Source: M55B112 sp040903745 (GTDB lineage: Bacteria; Bacteroidota; Bacteroidia; Bacteroidales; GCA-2748055). Taken from it: a stretch of 64,000 nt of DNA. Made by a program: the position numbers and the translations under genes. Under the pieces are notes generated by a model. That model ran no database searches, had not been told where the DNA came from, and was given only the letters and a program-made list of their open reading frames with translations. Below are positions 1 through 7,414 of this stretch, in pieces. The stretch spans positions 1-64,000 of the forward strand of contig JBBDUV010000063.1 in the NCBI GenBank assembly GCA_040903745.1, in the 5' to 3' direction. Within the stretch, counting starts at the first letter, position 1; each line of letters begins with the position of its first letter.

Positions 1-231
1 CCTGGTGATTTTCATGATATTTTAGAATTTATATGCTATTTCTAATCGCAGGACAGCCTATACCCATCCGGGCATTTAACTATGATTCCTAAAGCCATGA
101 TTGAATTTTAAGGGTTATAATATTTTTTCCTGCGAAATAAAGTTATTACATAAAATTCTCATATACAAGTAATAGAATCTAAAAATACACAGCAAATAAT
201 AGGCACAAGTATATGCAAATCGTATGCAAAT
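1..231. other. AT-rich gene-free left edge
   Basis: I see no credible reading frame here on either strand. The only structure is a pair of identical 9-bp words, TATGCAAAT, at 212-220 and 223-231, next to the tRNA-fragment terminator. Short direct repeats beside a tRNA-end attachment site are the usual form of integrase arm-binding sites, but no integrase gene is visible, so that reading is speculative. Confidence 0.4.
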
Positions 232-268
232 AAAAAAGCAGCTACAGATTAAATCGCTGTAACTGCTT
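232..268 (-). terminator. Rho-independent terminator after the tRNA(CAU) fragment
   Basis: Read on the minus strand, a 10-bp stem (arms 238-247 and 257-266, one G-U pair) is followed by a run of T from the six A at 232-237. It lies just downstream of the tRNA 3' half at 279-328, so it is the original terminator of that tRNA. Confidence 0.7.
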
Positions 269-278
269 CATTTACAAG

Positions 279-330
279 TGGGCCCAGCTGGGCTCGAACC
301 AGCGACCCCCTGATTATGAGTCAGGTGCGC
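279..330 (-). pseudogene. 3' half of a CAU-anticodon tRNA (Met or Ile2), truncated
   Basis: The minus strand carries a complete anticodon arm with CAT in the loop, a variable loop, a T arm with TTCGAGC in its loop and the 3' acceptor strand TGGGCCC plus discriminator A at 279. The matching 5' acceptor strand and D arm are missing: beyond about 330 the sequence no longer resembles a tRNA. A tRNA 3' end with its terminator but without its 5' half is the usual scar of a tyrosine-recombinase element inserting into a tRNA gene. It cannot make a functional tRNA. The exact breakpoint is uncertain by a few bases. Confidence 0.75.
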
Positions 331-423
331 CTAAATACACAAAGGAGCCAAGGCTGTTAAGATTAAAGGTTGTGGGGCTTATGTGGGGAAAGTGATATAT
401 TATAGCTTTCTTACCAATTCATA

Positions 424-523
424 ATTTCTCATGTTGAAACTATGAATATAAGTTTCTGGGAAAAAACAATACTTTTCATCGCAACTGTCATGCGGTGAAT
501 ACCAAAACGCCAGCGAAGTGGTG
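424..523. repeat. 100-bp direct repeat, copy A
   Basis: This block matches 2096-2195 in the same orientation with three mismatches in 100 positions by eye. It forms most of a 56-codon minus-strand reading frame at 400-570. Two of the three differences between copies are synonymous in that frame, and the frame is open through copy B too, so the repeat may derive from coding sequence. I do not recognise the peptide. The copies bracket the AAA ATPase gene at 619-1968. Confidence 0.85.
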
Positions 524-618
524 AGGGAGGCCTTGCGCTTGCATGGTAAGGGTAGGTGCATCGATAACATTTTTACTGGACTATGTAAATTGTGAAAATG
601 AATAGAATCGCATTTGTA

Positions 619-1968
619 TTACAACCGATAGTTCTTGATAAAATAATCAATGTATTTAGGTGTTTTAGTCGCAAGATAATATGGCATGTTCATAAGAAGA
701 TAAGGTACACCAGCAGGTGTTTTTACCCTTTCAACATTGAACAGTCCGGCATGCATGCGTATGGCGTACGGATGATTAGCTCGCTCAATAAATTGGTGCA
801 AAGAACGAAGTTTTCCTTGCTTGCCCGATTTAACTTCAATAGGAACAATGTATTTTCCATAATGATACACCAAATCCACTTCTGAGCTGGTATCTTTCTC
901 TTCCCTGACCCAAAAGTGAGGCTGGTATCTATCGCCGGTTTCAATGGAGATAAGCTGCTGGGTAACCAAATGCTGTGCTATTTTACCCCTGTGAAGGTCG
1001 TTGATATCATTAATGTGTAAAATTTCACCCTGTAATAACAGCGCATTATTCAGAAGGCCGGTATCAAGGAACTGCAACCTTGGCCGCTTTTTCCTGTCTG
1101 CTGTAATTGGCGGACTTATAGCTTTAGTGGGATATATCAATCGTATTACATTTGCCAGATCAAGGGCTCTTAATGCTTCCCCAACCTCTCTCGAACGATA
1201 GTTTGATTGTCCAAATCCTTCAAACTTAATTCTGTCTGCTTCACCCGGTGCTGCATCGACAATATGACGTAAAACTTTTCTTTCAGTCTCGTTGCGGGCA
1301 TATTTCTCAAAATCATCTTTATACGCCTGCCATAGTTCCTTATAAATGGATGTAATAAGGCTTATATTATTATGCTTAGTAAAATTTGCAACCACCTCAG
1401 GCATACCACCAACCATGCCATACTCATTAAATATGTTTAGCAGGGTTGTATGAGCGTATTCCGGAACAGGAATGGTGTTAATTGCTTTAATTGCAGGCTC
1501 ATTATTTAAGGCCATGAGGTATTCCTCAAAATTCAGAGGAGAGAGGTACAGGTACGAAACTCTTCCAACAGGAAAGCTTGCAACAGACCTTAAGGCAAAC
1601 TCAAGCAGAGAGCCGGCAGCAATGACATAAATATCAGGTCTTTCCTCGAAAAAGTAGCGCAACAAGGTGATCGCCTTTGGAGATTCCTGAATTTCATCAA
1701 TAAACATCAGTAACGAACCTTTACCTATTGTTTTGCCTTTTAAAAGATAAGCTGCATTAAGGATACTGCTTATATCGTCCAATTCAAACATAGATCTCTC
1801 CTTGTCCCTTTCAAGGTTAAGCTCCAGATAGTGATCAAACTCTTTGGCAAATTGTCTGACCAATGTAGTTTTACCAACCTGTCTTGCTCCTCTTATTAGC
1901 AAAGGCTTTCTATTGGCAGCGTTTTTCCATATTTGCAGTACGCTGTATGCTGACCTCTTTAAATCCAT
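619..1968 (-). CDS. AAA ATPase with C-terminal DUF4143 (AAA_14 family)
   Basis: This 449-residue protein has a Walker A loop GARQVGKTT at 27-35 and a Walker B strand ending in FIDE near 89-92, with the AAGSLLE segment near 117-123 that is usual in AAA_14 proteins. The C-terminal third is the DUF4143 region, with an E-x-D followed by IEVKSGK, the pattern of a PD-(D/E)XK nuclease-like core. The family is very common and multi-copy in Bacteroidota; its physiological role is unsettled, and links to mobile islands are frequent. The gene stands alone in an AT-rich stretch between two 100-bp direct repeats, beside a truncated tRNA, which suggests acquired DNA. The assigned start opens directly with MDLKRSAY, typical of the family. 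Confidence 0.88.
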   Translation of the reverse strand: MDLKRSAYSVLQIWKNAANRKPLLIRGARQVGKTTLVRQFAKEFDHYLELNLERDKERSMFELDDISSILNAAYLLKGKTIGKGSLLMFIDEIQESPKAITLLRYFFEERPDIYVIAAGSLLEFALRSVASFPVGRVSYLYLSPLNFEEYLMALNNEPAIKAINTIPVPEYAHTTLLNIFNEYGMVGGMPEVVANFTKHNNISLITSIYKELWQAYKDDFEKYARNETERKVLRHIVDAAPGEADRIKFEGFGQSNYRSREVGEALRALDLANVIRLIYPTKAISPPITADRKKRPRLQFLDTGLLNNALLLQGEILHINDINDLHRGKIAQHLVTQQLISIETGDRYQPHFWVREEKDTSSEVDLVYHYGKYIVPIEVKSGKQGKLRSLHQFIERANHPYAIRMHAGLFNVERVKTPAGVPYLLMNMPYYLATKTPKYIDYFIKNYRL

Positions 1969-2095
1969 CTTTTTCTTTAAGTTCTAAACAAAAATAAGTT
2001 ATTTTGTAATGAAAAGAAACTAATTATTGAACTATTTTGTAATAAAGAATAGGTAATAATTATAGTTTCTTGTAATAAAGAGAATGTTAGTTTTT

Positions 2096-2195
2096 ATTTC
2101 TCATGTTAAAACTATGAATATAAGTTTCTGGAAAAAAACAATGCTTTTCATCGCAACTGTCATGCGGTGAATACCAAAACGCCAGCGAAGTGGTG
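2096..2195. repeat. 100-bp direct repeat, copy B
   Basis: This is the partner of 424-523, in the same orientation and about 97% identical. Homology stops abruptly on both sides. The unit lies immediately before the truncated nucleotidyltransferase remnant. Confidence 0.85.
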
Positions 2196-2249
2196 CGCGA
2201 AACCCACTATAAAACAATGTCAAATATTTAATATCTTTGTGATTAATGA

Positions 2250-2372
2250 ACGATAAGATTGGAAATTGACTTAAGGATTGAACCACACCCTATCGGAGAA
2301 TCTGACTTTACGAATATGAATCCTTTTGCATACGAGATTCAAAAAACAGGGATTGAAATAGGATTAAAGTAG
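2250..2372 (+). pseudogene. C-terminal remnant of a minimal nucleotidyltransferase (MNT-like) gene
   Basis: After a TGA at 2247-2249, 40 codons run to TAG at 2370-2372. The peptide contains IRLEIDLRIEPHPIGESDF and then NPFAYEIQKTGIEI. From memory this matches the C-terminal strand and tail of stand-alone nucleotidyltransferase-domain proteins (the RIEPHP...NPF..EI..TGI pattern), often antitoxin-like partners of HEPN proteins. The catalytic GSxAxG and DxD region is absent, so the remnant cannot be active. The family call rests on recall and needs a search. Confidence 0.5.
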
Positions 2373-2407
2373 CGTTACCACGAAAATCTAATCGGGTAGA
2401 AAGTTCA

Positions 2408-2441
2408 CAAAAAAAACAGACCTGCTGTTAAAACAGATCTG
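2408..2441 (-). terminator. Rho-independent terminator of tRNA-Arg
   Basis: On the minus strand CAGATCTG pairs with CAGGTCTG (8 bp, one G-U, 9-base loop), followed by eight T from the A run at 2409-2416. It begins about 25 bases after the 3' end of tRNA-Arg. Confidence 0.75.
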
Positions 2442-2465
2442 CTCTGATGACTTAACCTTACATTG

Positions 2466-2537
2466 TGACCCCACCGGGATTCGAACCCAGATCGCAAGAA
2501 CCGGAATCTTGTATTCTATCCGTTGAACTATGGGGCC
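2466..2537 (-). tRNA. tRNA-Arg (anticodon CCG)
   Basis: The minus strand gives a full 72-nt cloverleaf: GGCCCCA/TGGGGTC acceptor, a D arm, anticodon stem CAAGA/TCTTG with TTCCGGT in the loop (anticodon CCG, reading CGG), a T arm with the TTCGAAT loop and discriminator A. CCA is not encoded. A damaged second copy lies about 180 bp upstream on the same strand. Confidence 0.93.
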
Positions 2538-2719
2538 GGTAATTTTTTAGTTGACAAATTTACTGAAAATTCTCTTTTATGAAAGCATTTATTATCCTCG
2601 CTTAGTGATTAACTCCCCACCGGCAATACGCACTCGTACCTCGCTCTTGAGCTCGTACTGAAAGTACCCGGTTATTCGCGCTTACTGCGCTCATGAGCTT
2701 GTCGTCGTTCCTCCTCCTC

Positions 2720-2792
2720 GGTTCGAACCCAGATCGCAAGAACCGGAATCTTGTATTCCCTGCAGACAGGCATCCATTGAAACTGGGGGCCG
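2720..2792 (-). pseudogene. Degenerate second copy of tRNA-Arg(CCG)
   Basis: About 36 bases on the minus strand (2722-2757) are identical to the true tRNA-Arg across the anticodon arm, variable loop and 5' half of the T arm. The D-arm side carries a substituted segment of about 15 bases, CCCTGCAGACAGGCA on the plus strand, and after the T loop the sequence changes to GAGGAGGAGGAACG, so the T stem and 3' acceptor cannot form. The 5' end still reads GGCCCCC. It cannot fold as a working tRNA. Confidence 0.8.
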
Positions 2793-2801
2793 GCGATGAA
2801 A

Positions 2802-4589
2802 TTAATCCAGCTTCAGCACTGCAAGAAAAGCACTCTGCGGAACCTCAACGTTTCCGACCTGGCGCATGCGTTTCTTGCCCTTCTTCTGCTTCTCCAGTAG
2901 CTTTCGCTTACGGGTAATGTCTCCACCATAACATTTAGCGGTTACATCCTTACGCACCGCTTTCACTGTCTCCCGGGCAATGATTTTTGCCCCAATGGCT
3001 GCCTGGATGGCAACATCGAACTGCTGACGAGGAATAAGTTCCTTCAGCTTCTCACAGATCCTGCGACCAAAATCGTAGGCGTTTTCCCGATGGATCAGGG
3101 TCGACAAAGCATCAACAGGCTCTCCGTTCAACAGTATATCGAGCTTTACCAGGTCGGCCTTCCGCTCACCAATCATATGGTAGTCGAATGATGCATATCC
3201 CTTTGAGATACTCTTCAGCTTGTCGTAAAAATCGAAAACGATCTCCGCAAGCGGCATCTCAAAGGTAATCTCTACCCTGTTGCTGGAGAGATATATCTGG
3301 TTTTTCAAAATACCTCGCTTATCCAGACAAAGTTTCATAATACCTCCCACATAATCGGCCCTGGAAATGATCTGTGCAGAGATAAAAGGCTCATCGATCT
3401 GCTCAATATAATTCACTGCTGGCAGCCCGGACGGATTATGTACCTGTATCACCCCTTCATCGGTTGTATGCACGGTAAAAGATACGTTCGGTACAGTAGT
3501 GATCACATCCATGTCGAACTCCCTGTCGAGCCGCTCCTGGATAATCTCCATATGCAACAGCCCCAGGAATCCACAACGAAAGCCAAAACCAAGCGCGGCG
3601 GACGACTCAGGAATGAAGGTCAGCGAGGCATCATTCAACTGTAACTTTTCAATCGAGGCCCGCAGATCTTCATAATCGTCTGCATCCACCGGGTAGATAC
3701 CGGCGAAAACCATGGGTTTCACCTCCTGGTAACCCCCGATGATCTTCTCGCACGGCCGATCCACATGGGTGATGGTATCCCCCACCTTTACCTCGCTGGA
3801 TGTCTTGATACCTGAAATAATATACCCTACATCTCCCACACTCAATATTTTTCGCGGCTCTGGTTTTAATCGCAACACACCAATCTCATCCGCCTCATAC
3901 TCCTTCTCAGTATTGACAAACATCACCTTATCGCCCGTGCGGATCGTCCCGTTAAGAATCCTGAAGTAGGCATATATTCCTCTGAATGAGTTAAATACGG
4001 AATCGAAAATAAGCGCTTGCAACGGCTTGTCCGGATCGCCCTCCGGATGGGGAATCCGGTTGATAATCGCCTCCAGTATCTCCTCAGATCCCATGCCTGT
4101 CTTACCACTGGCTTCGATAATCTCCTCCCGCTTACAGCCTAAAAGATCCACAATTTGGTCCTTCACCTCATCGGGCATGGCACTGTCCATATCCATCTTA
4201 TTCAGTACCGGGATAATCTCAAGGTCATGCTCAATGGCCATGTAGAGGTTGGAAATGGTCTGTGCCTGGATTCCCTGCGTGGCATCCACAACGAGCAGCG
4301 CCCCTTCGCAGGCCGCAATGGAGCGGGATACCTCGTAGGAGAAATCCACATGTCCGGGGGTATCGATCAGGTTGAGCGTATACTCCTTTCCCTGGTAGGT
4401 GTGCTGCATTTGTATCGCATGACTCTTAATTGTGATACCGCGTTCCCGCTCCAGTTCCATATTGTCGAGTACCTGCTCCTTGAAATCACGCTCCGAGATT
4501 GTGCCGGTTAGCATTAACATCCTGTCTGCCAGCGTGCTCTTCCCATGATCGATATGGGCAATGATACAGAAATTTCGAATATTGTCCAT
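2802..4589 (-). CDS. lepA: Elongation factor 4 (LepA), ribosome back-translocating GTPase
   Basis: LepA binds the ribosome and assists translation or 30S maturation. The 595-residue product has G1 AHIDHGKST (11-19), the switch region RERGITIK (49-56), DTPGH (76-80) and NKMD (130-133), followed by EF-G-like domains and the LepA-specific C-terminal domain ending in a basic stretch. I chose the ATG at 4589 because MDNIRNFC is the family start, a GGAGGA lies just upstream, and a TATCTTTG -7 box at 4619-4626 would begin transcription after the longer in-frame ATG at 4700. That longer start would read through an intergenic repeat. Length is normal for the family. Confidence 0.97.
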   Translation of the reverse strand: MDNIRNFCIIAHIDHGKSTLADRMLMLTGTISERDFKEQVLDNMELERERGITIKSHAIQMQHTYQGKEYTLNLIDTPGHVDFSYEVSRSIAACEGALLVVDATQGIQAQTISNLYMAIEHDLEIIPVLNKMDMDSAMPDEVKDQIVDLLGCKREEIIEASGKTGMGSEEILEAIINRIPHPEGDPDKPLQALIFDSVFNSFRGIYAYFRILNGTIRTGDKVMFVNTEKEYEADEIGVLRLKPEPRKILSVGDVGYIISGIKTSSEVKVGDTITHVDRPCEKIIGGYQEVKPMVFAGIYPVDADDYEDLRASIEKLQLNDASLTFIPESSAALGFGFRCGFLGLLHMEIIQERLDREFDMDVITTVPNVSFTVHTTDEGVIQVHNPSGLPAVNYIEQIDEPFISAQIISRADYVGGIMKLCLDKRGILKNQIYLSSNRVEITFEMPLAEIVFDFYDKLKSISKGYASFDYHMIGERKADLVKLDILLNGEPVDALSTLIHRENAYDFGRRICEKLKELIPRQQFDVAIQAAIGAKIIARETVKAVRKDVTAKCYGGDITRKRKLLEKQKKGKKRMRQVGNVEVPQSAFLAVLKLD

Positions 4590-4618
4590 ATATGTTTTGC
4601 TCCTCCGTTTTAAGGATA

Positions 4619-4626
4619 CAAAGATA
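4619..4626 (-). promoter_or_regulatory. Predicted lepA promoter -7 box (TATCTTTG)
   Basis: TATCTTTG fits the Bacteroidota TAnnTTTG element and lies about 30 bases before the lepA start. No TTTG is present at the -33 position, which instead falls inside the ACAGACATGTCGC repeat starting near 4637. Confidence 0.5.
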
Positions 4627-4636
4627 GAAGAAATTC

Positions 4637-4756
4637 TTTTACAGACATGTCGCCTAACGGGGCTTGGTGGTTCTTTTGGTACTGCCTGTTCTACAGACAT
4701 TGCGCCCCTATCTTTGTGCCAGATGGCACAAAGATAGGGGCGATATGTCTGTATGT
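4637..4756. repeat. Intergenic palindromic element, ACAGACATGTCGC family
   Basis: The block opens with TTTTACAGACATGTCGCC and closes with its near-inverse GGCGATATGTCTGTATGTAAAA. Inside are a further ACAGACATTGCGCCCC and a perfect 18-bp inverted repeat (4703-4720 and 4725-4742, 4-base loop). Each arm of that palindrome contains TATCTTTG, so a -7-like box is present on both strands. The same ACAGACATGTCGC word recurs at 61545-61823. It fills the space between groEL and lepA. Confidence 0.8.
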
Positions 4757-4786
4757 AAAAAGGGTGTTCGGAAATCCGAACACCCT
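4757..4786 (-). terminator. Rho-independent terminator of groES-groEL
   Basis: On the minus strand an 11-bp perfect stem (arms 4761-4771 and 4776-4786, loop of four) is followed by T from the A run at 4757-4760. It lies 32 bases after the groEL stop. Confidence 0.85.
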
Positions 4787-4817
4787 GAAATATATAATTA
4801 GAGGTGGTATACGGCTA

Positions 4818-6464
4818 TTACATCATGCCGCCCATGCCACCGCCCATGCCACCACCCATGCCGCCGCCTGGCATTGGAGTCTCATCCTCCGGCTCATCCA
4901 CGATTACACATTCAGTGGAGAGGAACATGCCTGCAATCGAAGCAGCATTCTCCAGTGCGATTCGGGTCACCTTGGTCGGATCAATCACACCTGAATCAAA
5001 CAGGTTCTCAAATTTCTCGGTACTGGCATTGTAACCGTAATCATCCTTCCCTGCCTTAATCTCCTGGATAATCACTGAGGCTTCCTTACCGGCGTTCTCT
5101 ACAATCTGACGGGCAGGCTCTTCAAGTGCCCTACGAACGATGGCTATACCTGTGGTTTGGTCATCATTTTCACCCTTCAGTTTCTCAAGCGCCTGGATTG
5201 CACGGATGTATGATACACCACCACCTGCAACAATCCCCTCTTCCACTGCAGCGCGTGTAGAACTCAATGCATCATCGAAACGGTCTTTCTTCTCTTTCAT
5301 CTCAACTTCAGAAGCAGCACCAACATAAATGACCGCAACACCACCTGCAAGTTTGGCAAGGCGTTCCTGCAGCTTCTCGCGGTCGTAGTCAGAGCTTGTA
5401 TTCTCGATCTGTTTGCGGATCTGGTTCACGCGTGCGTCAATCATCTTCTTCTCTCCGGCACCGTTAACAATGGTGGTATTCTCCTTATCGATGGTGATCT
5501 TCTCAGCACTTCCGAGCATATCCAATGTGGTACCATCCAGCTTCAGACCTTTCTCTTCAGAGATCACCGTACCGCCTGTCAAAATAGCGATATCCTCAAG
5601 CATCTCTTTTCTTCTGTCGCCAAATCCGGGAGCCTTAACTGCAGCGATCTTCAGCGATCCGCGCAGCTTGTTCACAACCAGTGTGGCCAGTGCCTCACCG
5701 TCGACATCCTCAGAGATAATCAACAGGGGCCTTCCACTCTGTGCAGTGGCTTCAAGTACAGGAAGAAGGTCCTTCATGGTAGAAATCTTCTTGTCATGCA
5801 CAAGAATATAAGGATTCTCAAGTACAGCTTCCATCTTCTCTGTGTCAGTCACGAAGTAGGGTGAAATATACCCGCGGTCGAACTGCATTCCCTCAACCAC
5901 ATCAACATATGTATCGGATGATTTCGATTCCTCGATGGTAATCACACCCTCTTTCTTCACTTTCGACATCGCTTCAGCGATCAGTGCTCCAATGGAGTTG
6001 TCGTTGTTGGCCGATATCGAGGCCACCTGCTCAATTTTTGAGTTGTCATCGCCAACAGGTTTTGACTGTCCCTGCAGGTGCTTCACAACAGCCTTAACCG
6101 CTTTGTCAATTCCCCTTTTCAGATCCATCGGATTCGCTCCTGCTGTAACGTTCTTCAATCCTACCTGAACGATGGATTGTGCAAGAACGGTAGCCGTAGT
6201 AGTACCATCTCCTGCATCATCATTGGTTTTGGAGGCAACCTCCTTCACCATCTGCGCACCTACATTTTCAAAACGATCCGACAGTTCGATCTCTTTTGCA
6301 ACGGTAACACCATCCTTGGTCACCTGCGGTCCGCCAAATTTCTTTTCAATAACAACATTCCGACCCTTTGGTCCAAGTGTAATTTTAACAGCATTGGCCA
6401 GTGCATCTATACCTTTTTTAAGGTTATCACGGGCATCAATGTCAAATTTCAGCTCTTTTGCCAT
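4818..6464 (-). CDS. groEL: 60-kDa chaperonin GroEL
   Basis: GroEL forms the double-ring ATP-driven folding chamber in the cytoplasm and works with GroES. The 548-residue product starts MAKELKFD, carries the ATP-binding GDGTTTAT segment near residues 86-93 and ends in the Gly-Gly-Met tail GGGMGGGMGGGMGGMM typical of group I chaperonins. It lies 30 bp after groES on the same strand and is followed by a strong terminator, so the two genes form a closed bicistronic operon. No frame problem is visible. Confidence 0.98.
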   Translation of the reverse strand: MAKELKFDIDARDNLKKGIDALANAVKITLGPKGRNVVIEKKFGGPQVTKDGVTVAKEIELSDRFENVGAQMVKEVASKTNDDAGDGTTTATVLAQSIVQVGLKNVTAGANPMDLKRGIDKAVKAVVKHLQGQSKPVGDDNSKIEQVASISANNDNSIGALIAEAMSKVKKEGVITIEESKSSDTYVDVVEGMQFDRGYISPYFVTDTEKMEAVLENPYILVHDKKISTMKDLLPVLEATAQSGRPLLIISEDVDGEALATLVVNKLRGSLKIAAVKAPGFGDRRKEMLEDIAILTGGTVISEEKGLKLDGTTLDMLGSAEKITIDKENTTIVNGAGEKKMIDARVNQIRKQIENTSSDYDREKLQERLAKLAGGVAVIYVGAASEVEMKEKKDRFDDALSSTRAAVEEGIVAGGGVSYIRAIQALEKLKGENDDQTTGIAIVRRALEEPARQIVENAGKEASVIIQEIKAGKDDYGYNASTEKFENLFDSGVIDPTKVTRIALENAASIAGMFLSTECVIVDEPEDETPMPGGGMGGGMGGGMGGMM

Positions 6465-6494
6465 AATTCCTATAATTTAAATTGTTTTTCCTAC

Positions 6495-6773
6495 TTAAGA
6501 AATAAATAATACATCATTCTGAGAGATAAGAAGATAATCTTCCCGGTTAATCGTCAGCTCCTGGCCGGCATATTTTCCGTAGAGCACAACGTCTCCCTTT
6601 TTAACTTCCATGGGCTCGTCCTTTTTATCGGCCCCAACCATTACCACTTTGCCTTGCTGCGGCTTTTCCTTTGCTGTTTCCGGAATAATAATACCACTTG
6701 AGGTTTTCTCTTCAGCCTCTCCTGGCTTAACGAGAATTTTTCCTGCAAGAATACGACCTTTAAGTTCTGCCAT
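6495..6773 (-). CDS. groES: 10-kDa co-chaperonin GroES
   Basis: GroES is the heptameric lid of the GroEL chamber. The 92-residue protein begins MAELKGRILAGKILV, has the mobile-loop region EEKTSSGIIIPETAKEKP (about 21-38) and the conserved DVVLYGKYAG segment. It is the first gene of groES-groEL. The 294-bp region upstream holds a possible promoter (6812-6841) but no CIRCE inverted repeat that I can find, so control by HrcA is not supported here. Confidence 0.97.
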   Translation of the reverse strand: MAELKGRILAGKILVKPGEAEEKTSSGIIIPETAKEKPQQGKVVMVGADKKDEPMEVKKGDVVLYGKYAGQELTINREDYLLISQNDVLFIS

Positions 6774-6811
6774 TTTTAAAAATTTTTATAGTTGTTCAAC
6801 ATTATCGAAAT

Positions 6812-6841
6812 CGATATAGGCTCATCACATTTTGTGCCAAA
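6812..6841 (-). promoter_or_regulatory. Predicted groES-groEL promoter
   Basis: On the minus strand TTTG (6838-6841) is followed after 19 bases by TATATCG (6812-6818), close to the Bacteroidota consensus TTTG-N19-TAnnTTTG but with a weak right half of the -7 box. The implied leader is about 30-40 nt. Confidence 0.4.
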
Positions 6842-6984
6842 GGGAAAAGCGGCATTTTTTTATACGGTATCAGGACAATTTTACATCCTGAAAAGAAAGC
6901 TAAAACTACTGCCACCAGACGCCAAAACAATCTAATTTATTGTTTTTATGGTTGTTACAACATAATTGTATTCATGTCATAGCA

Positions 6985-7022
6985 CAAAAAAAAGTGTCAG
7001 TATATATGACATACTGACACTT
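6985..7022 (-). terminator. Rho-independent terminator after secG
   Basis: On the minus strand a 12-bp perfect stem (arms 6992-7003 and 7011-7022) with a short AT loop is followed by about eight T. It closes the operon that begins with the sigma-54 activator. Confidence 0.9.
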
Positions 7023-7067
7023 GGAACCAGGCCAAATCAACCTGGTCAGTTCGTTTCACTGAATATC

Positions 7068-7403
7068 CTACTCTTCGTCACCAAATGATTCGGGCAGTGC
7101 AATGGGCTGCTGAGAAGCGGGATTGTTCAATACCGATTCGTCAAATTGACCCTGCATTCTCGGGTCCTGGGACTGATCAGCGCTTGGGATGGTAATACCT
7201 GCAAGCAGACTTAAAATAATAAGCGCGGTCCCAAGCGTCCAGGTTGCCTTCTCAAGAAAGTCTGTCGTTCTGCGAACACCCATGATCTGGTTGGAAGAGC
7301 TGAAATTAGCAGCCAATCCGCCTCCTTTTGAATTCTGAACCAACACGATAAGTGTGGTAAGAATACAAACTATAACGATTAATACTGTAAATACTATAAA
7401 CAT
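7068..7403 (-). CDS. secG: Preprotein translocase subunit SecG
   Basis: SecG is the small inner-membrane subunit that aids SecYE-SecA export. The 111-residue protein has two membrane helices (about 2-22 and 53-72) around the conserved cytoplasmic loop QNSKGGGLAANF. A hydrophilic C-terminal tail of about 35 residues follows, as is usual in Bacteroidota. It is the last gene of a four-gene run with 7-13 bp spacings and is followed by a strong terminator. Confidence 0.95.
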   Translation of the reverse strand: MFIVFTVLIVIVCILTTLIVLVQNSKGGGLAANFSSSNQIMGVRRTTDFLEKATWTLGTALIILSLLAGITIPSADQSQDPRMQGQFDESVLNNPASQQPIALPESFGDEE

Positions 7404-7414
7404 GACCTGAATTT

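Larger units (their letters stand above)
1969..2465. other. Gene-free stretch with repeat copy B, a gene remnant and a terminator
   Basis: There is no intact gene here. It contains direct-repeat copy B (2096-2195), the C-terminal remnant of a nucleotidyltransferase gene (2250-2372, plus strand) and the terminator of tRNA-Arg (2408-2441). A plus-strand TATCTTTG at 2232-2239 fits the Bacteroidota -7 box but has no TTTG at the right distance and no intact gene after it. Confidence 0.6.

Noticed and set aside
400..570. 56-residue minus-strand ORF spanning repeat copy A
   Set aside because: Kept only as part of the repeat finding: no family is recognised and the copy B version starts in a different context, so I do not call a gene.
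4590..4700. N-terminal extension of the lepA frame (37 extra residues)
   Set aside because: It reads through the intergenic ACAGACATGTCGC repeat and past the -7 box at 4619-4626; the family begins at MDNIRNFC.
4804..5034. Plus-strand ORF with MPPPMPPP repeats
   Set aside because: It is the antisense of the GroEL Gly-Gly-Met tail.
6774..7067. Possible CIRCE/HrcA element before groES
   Set aside because: I looked for TTAGCACTC-N9-GAGTGCTAA or a near match and found none.
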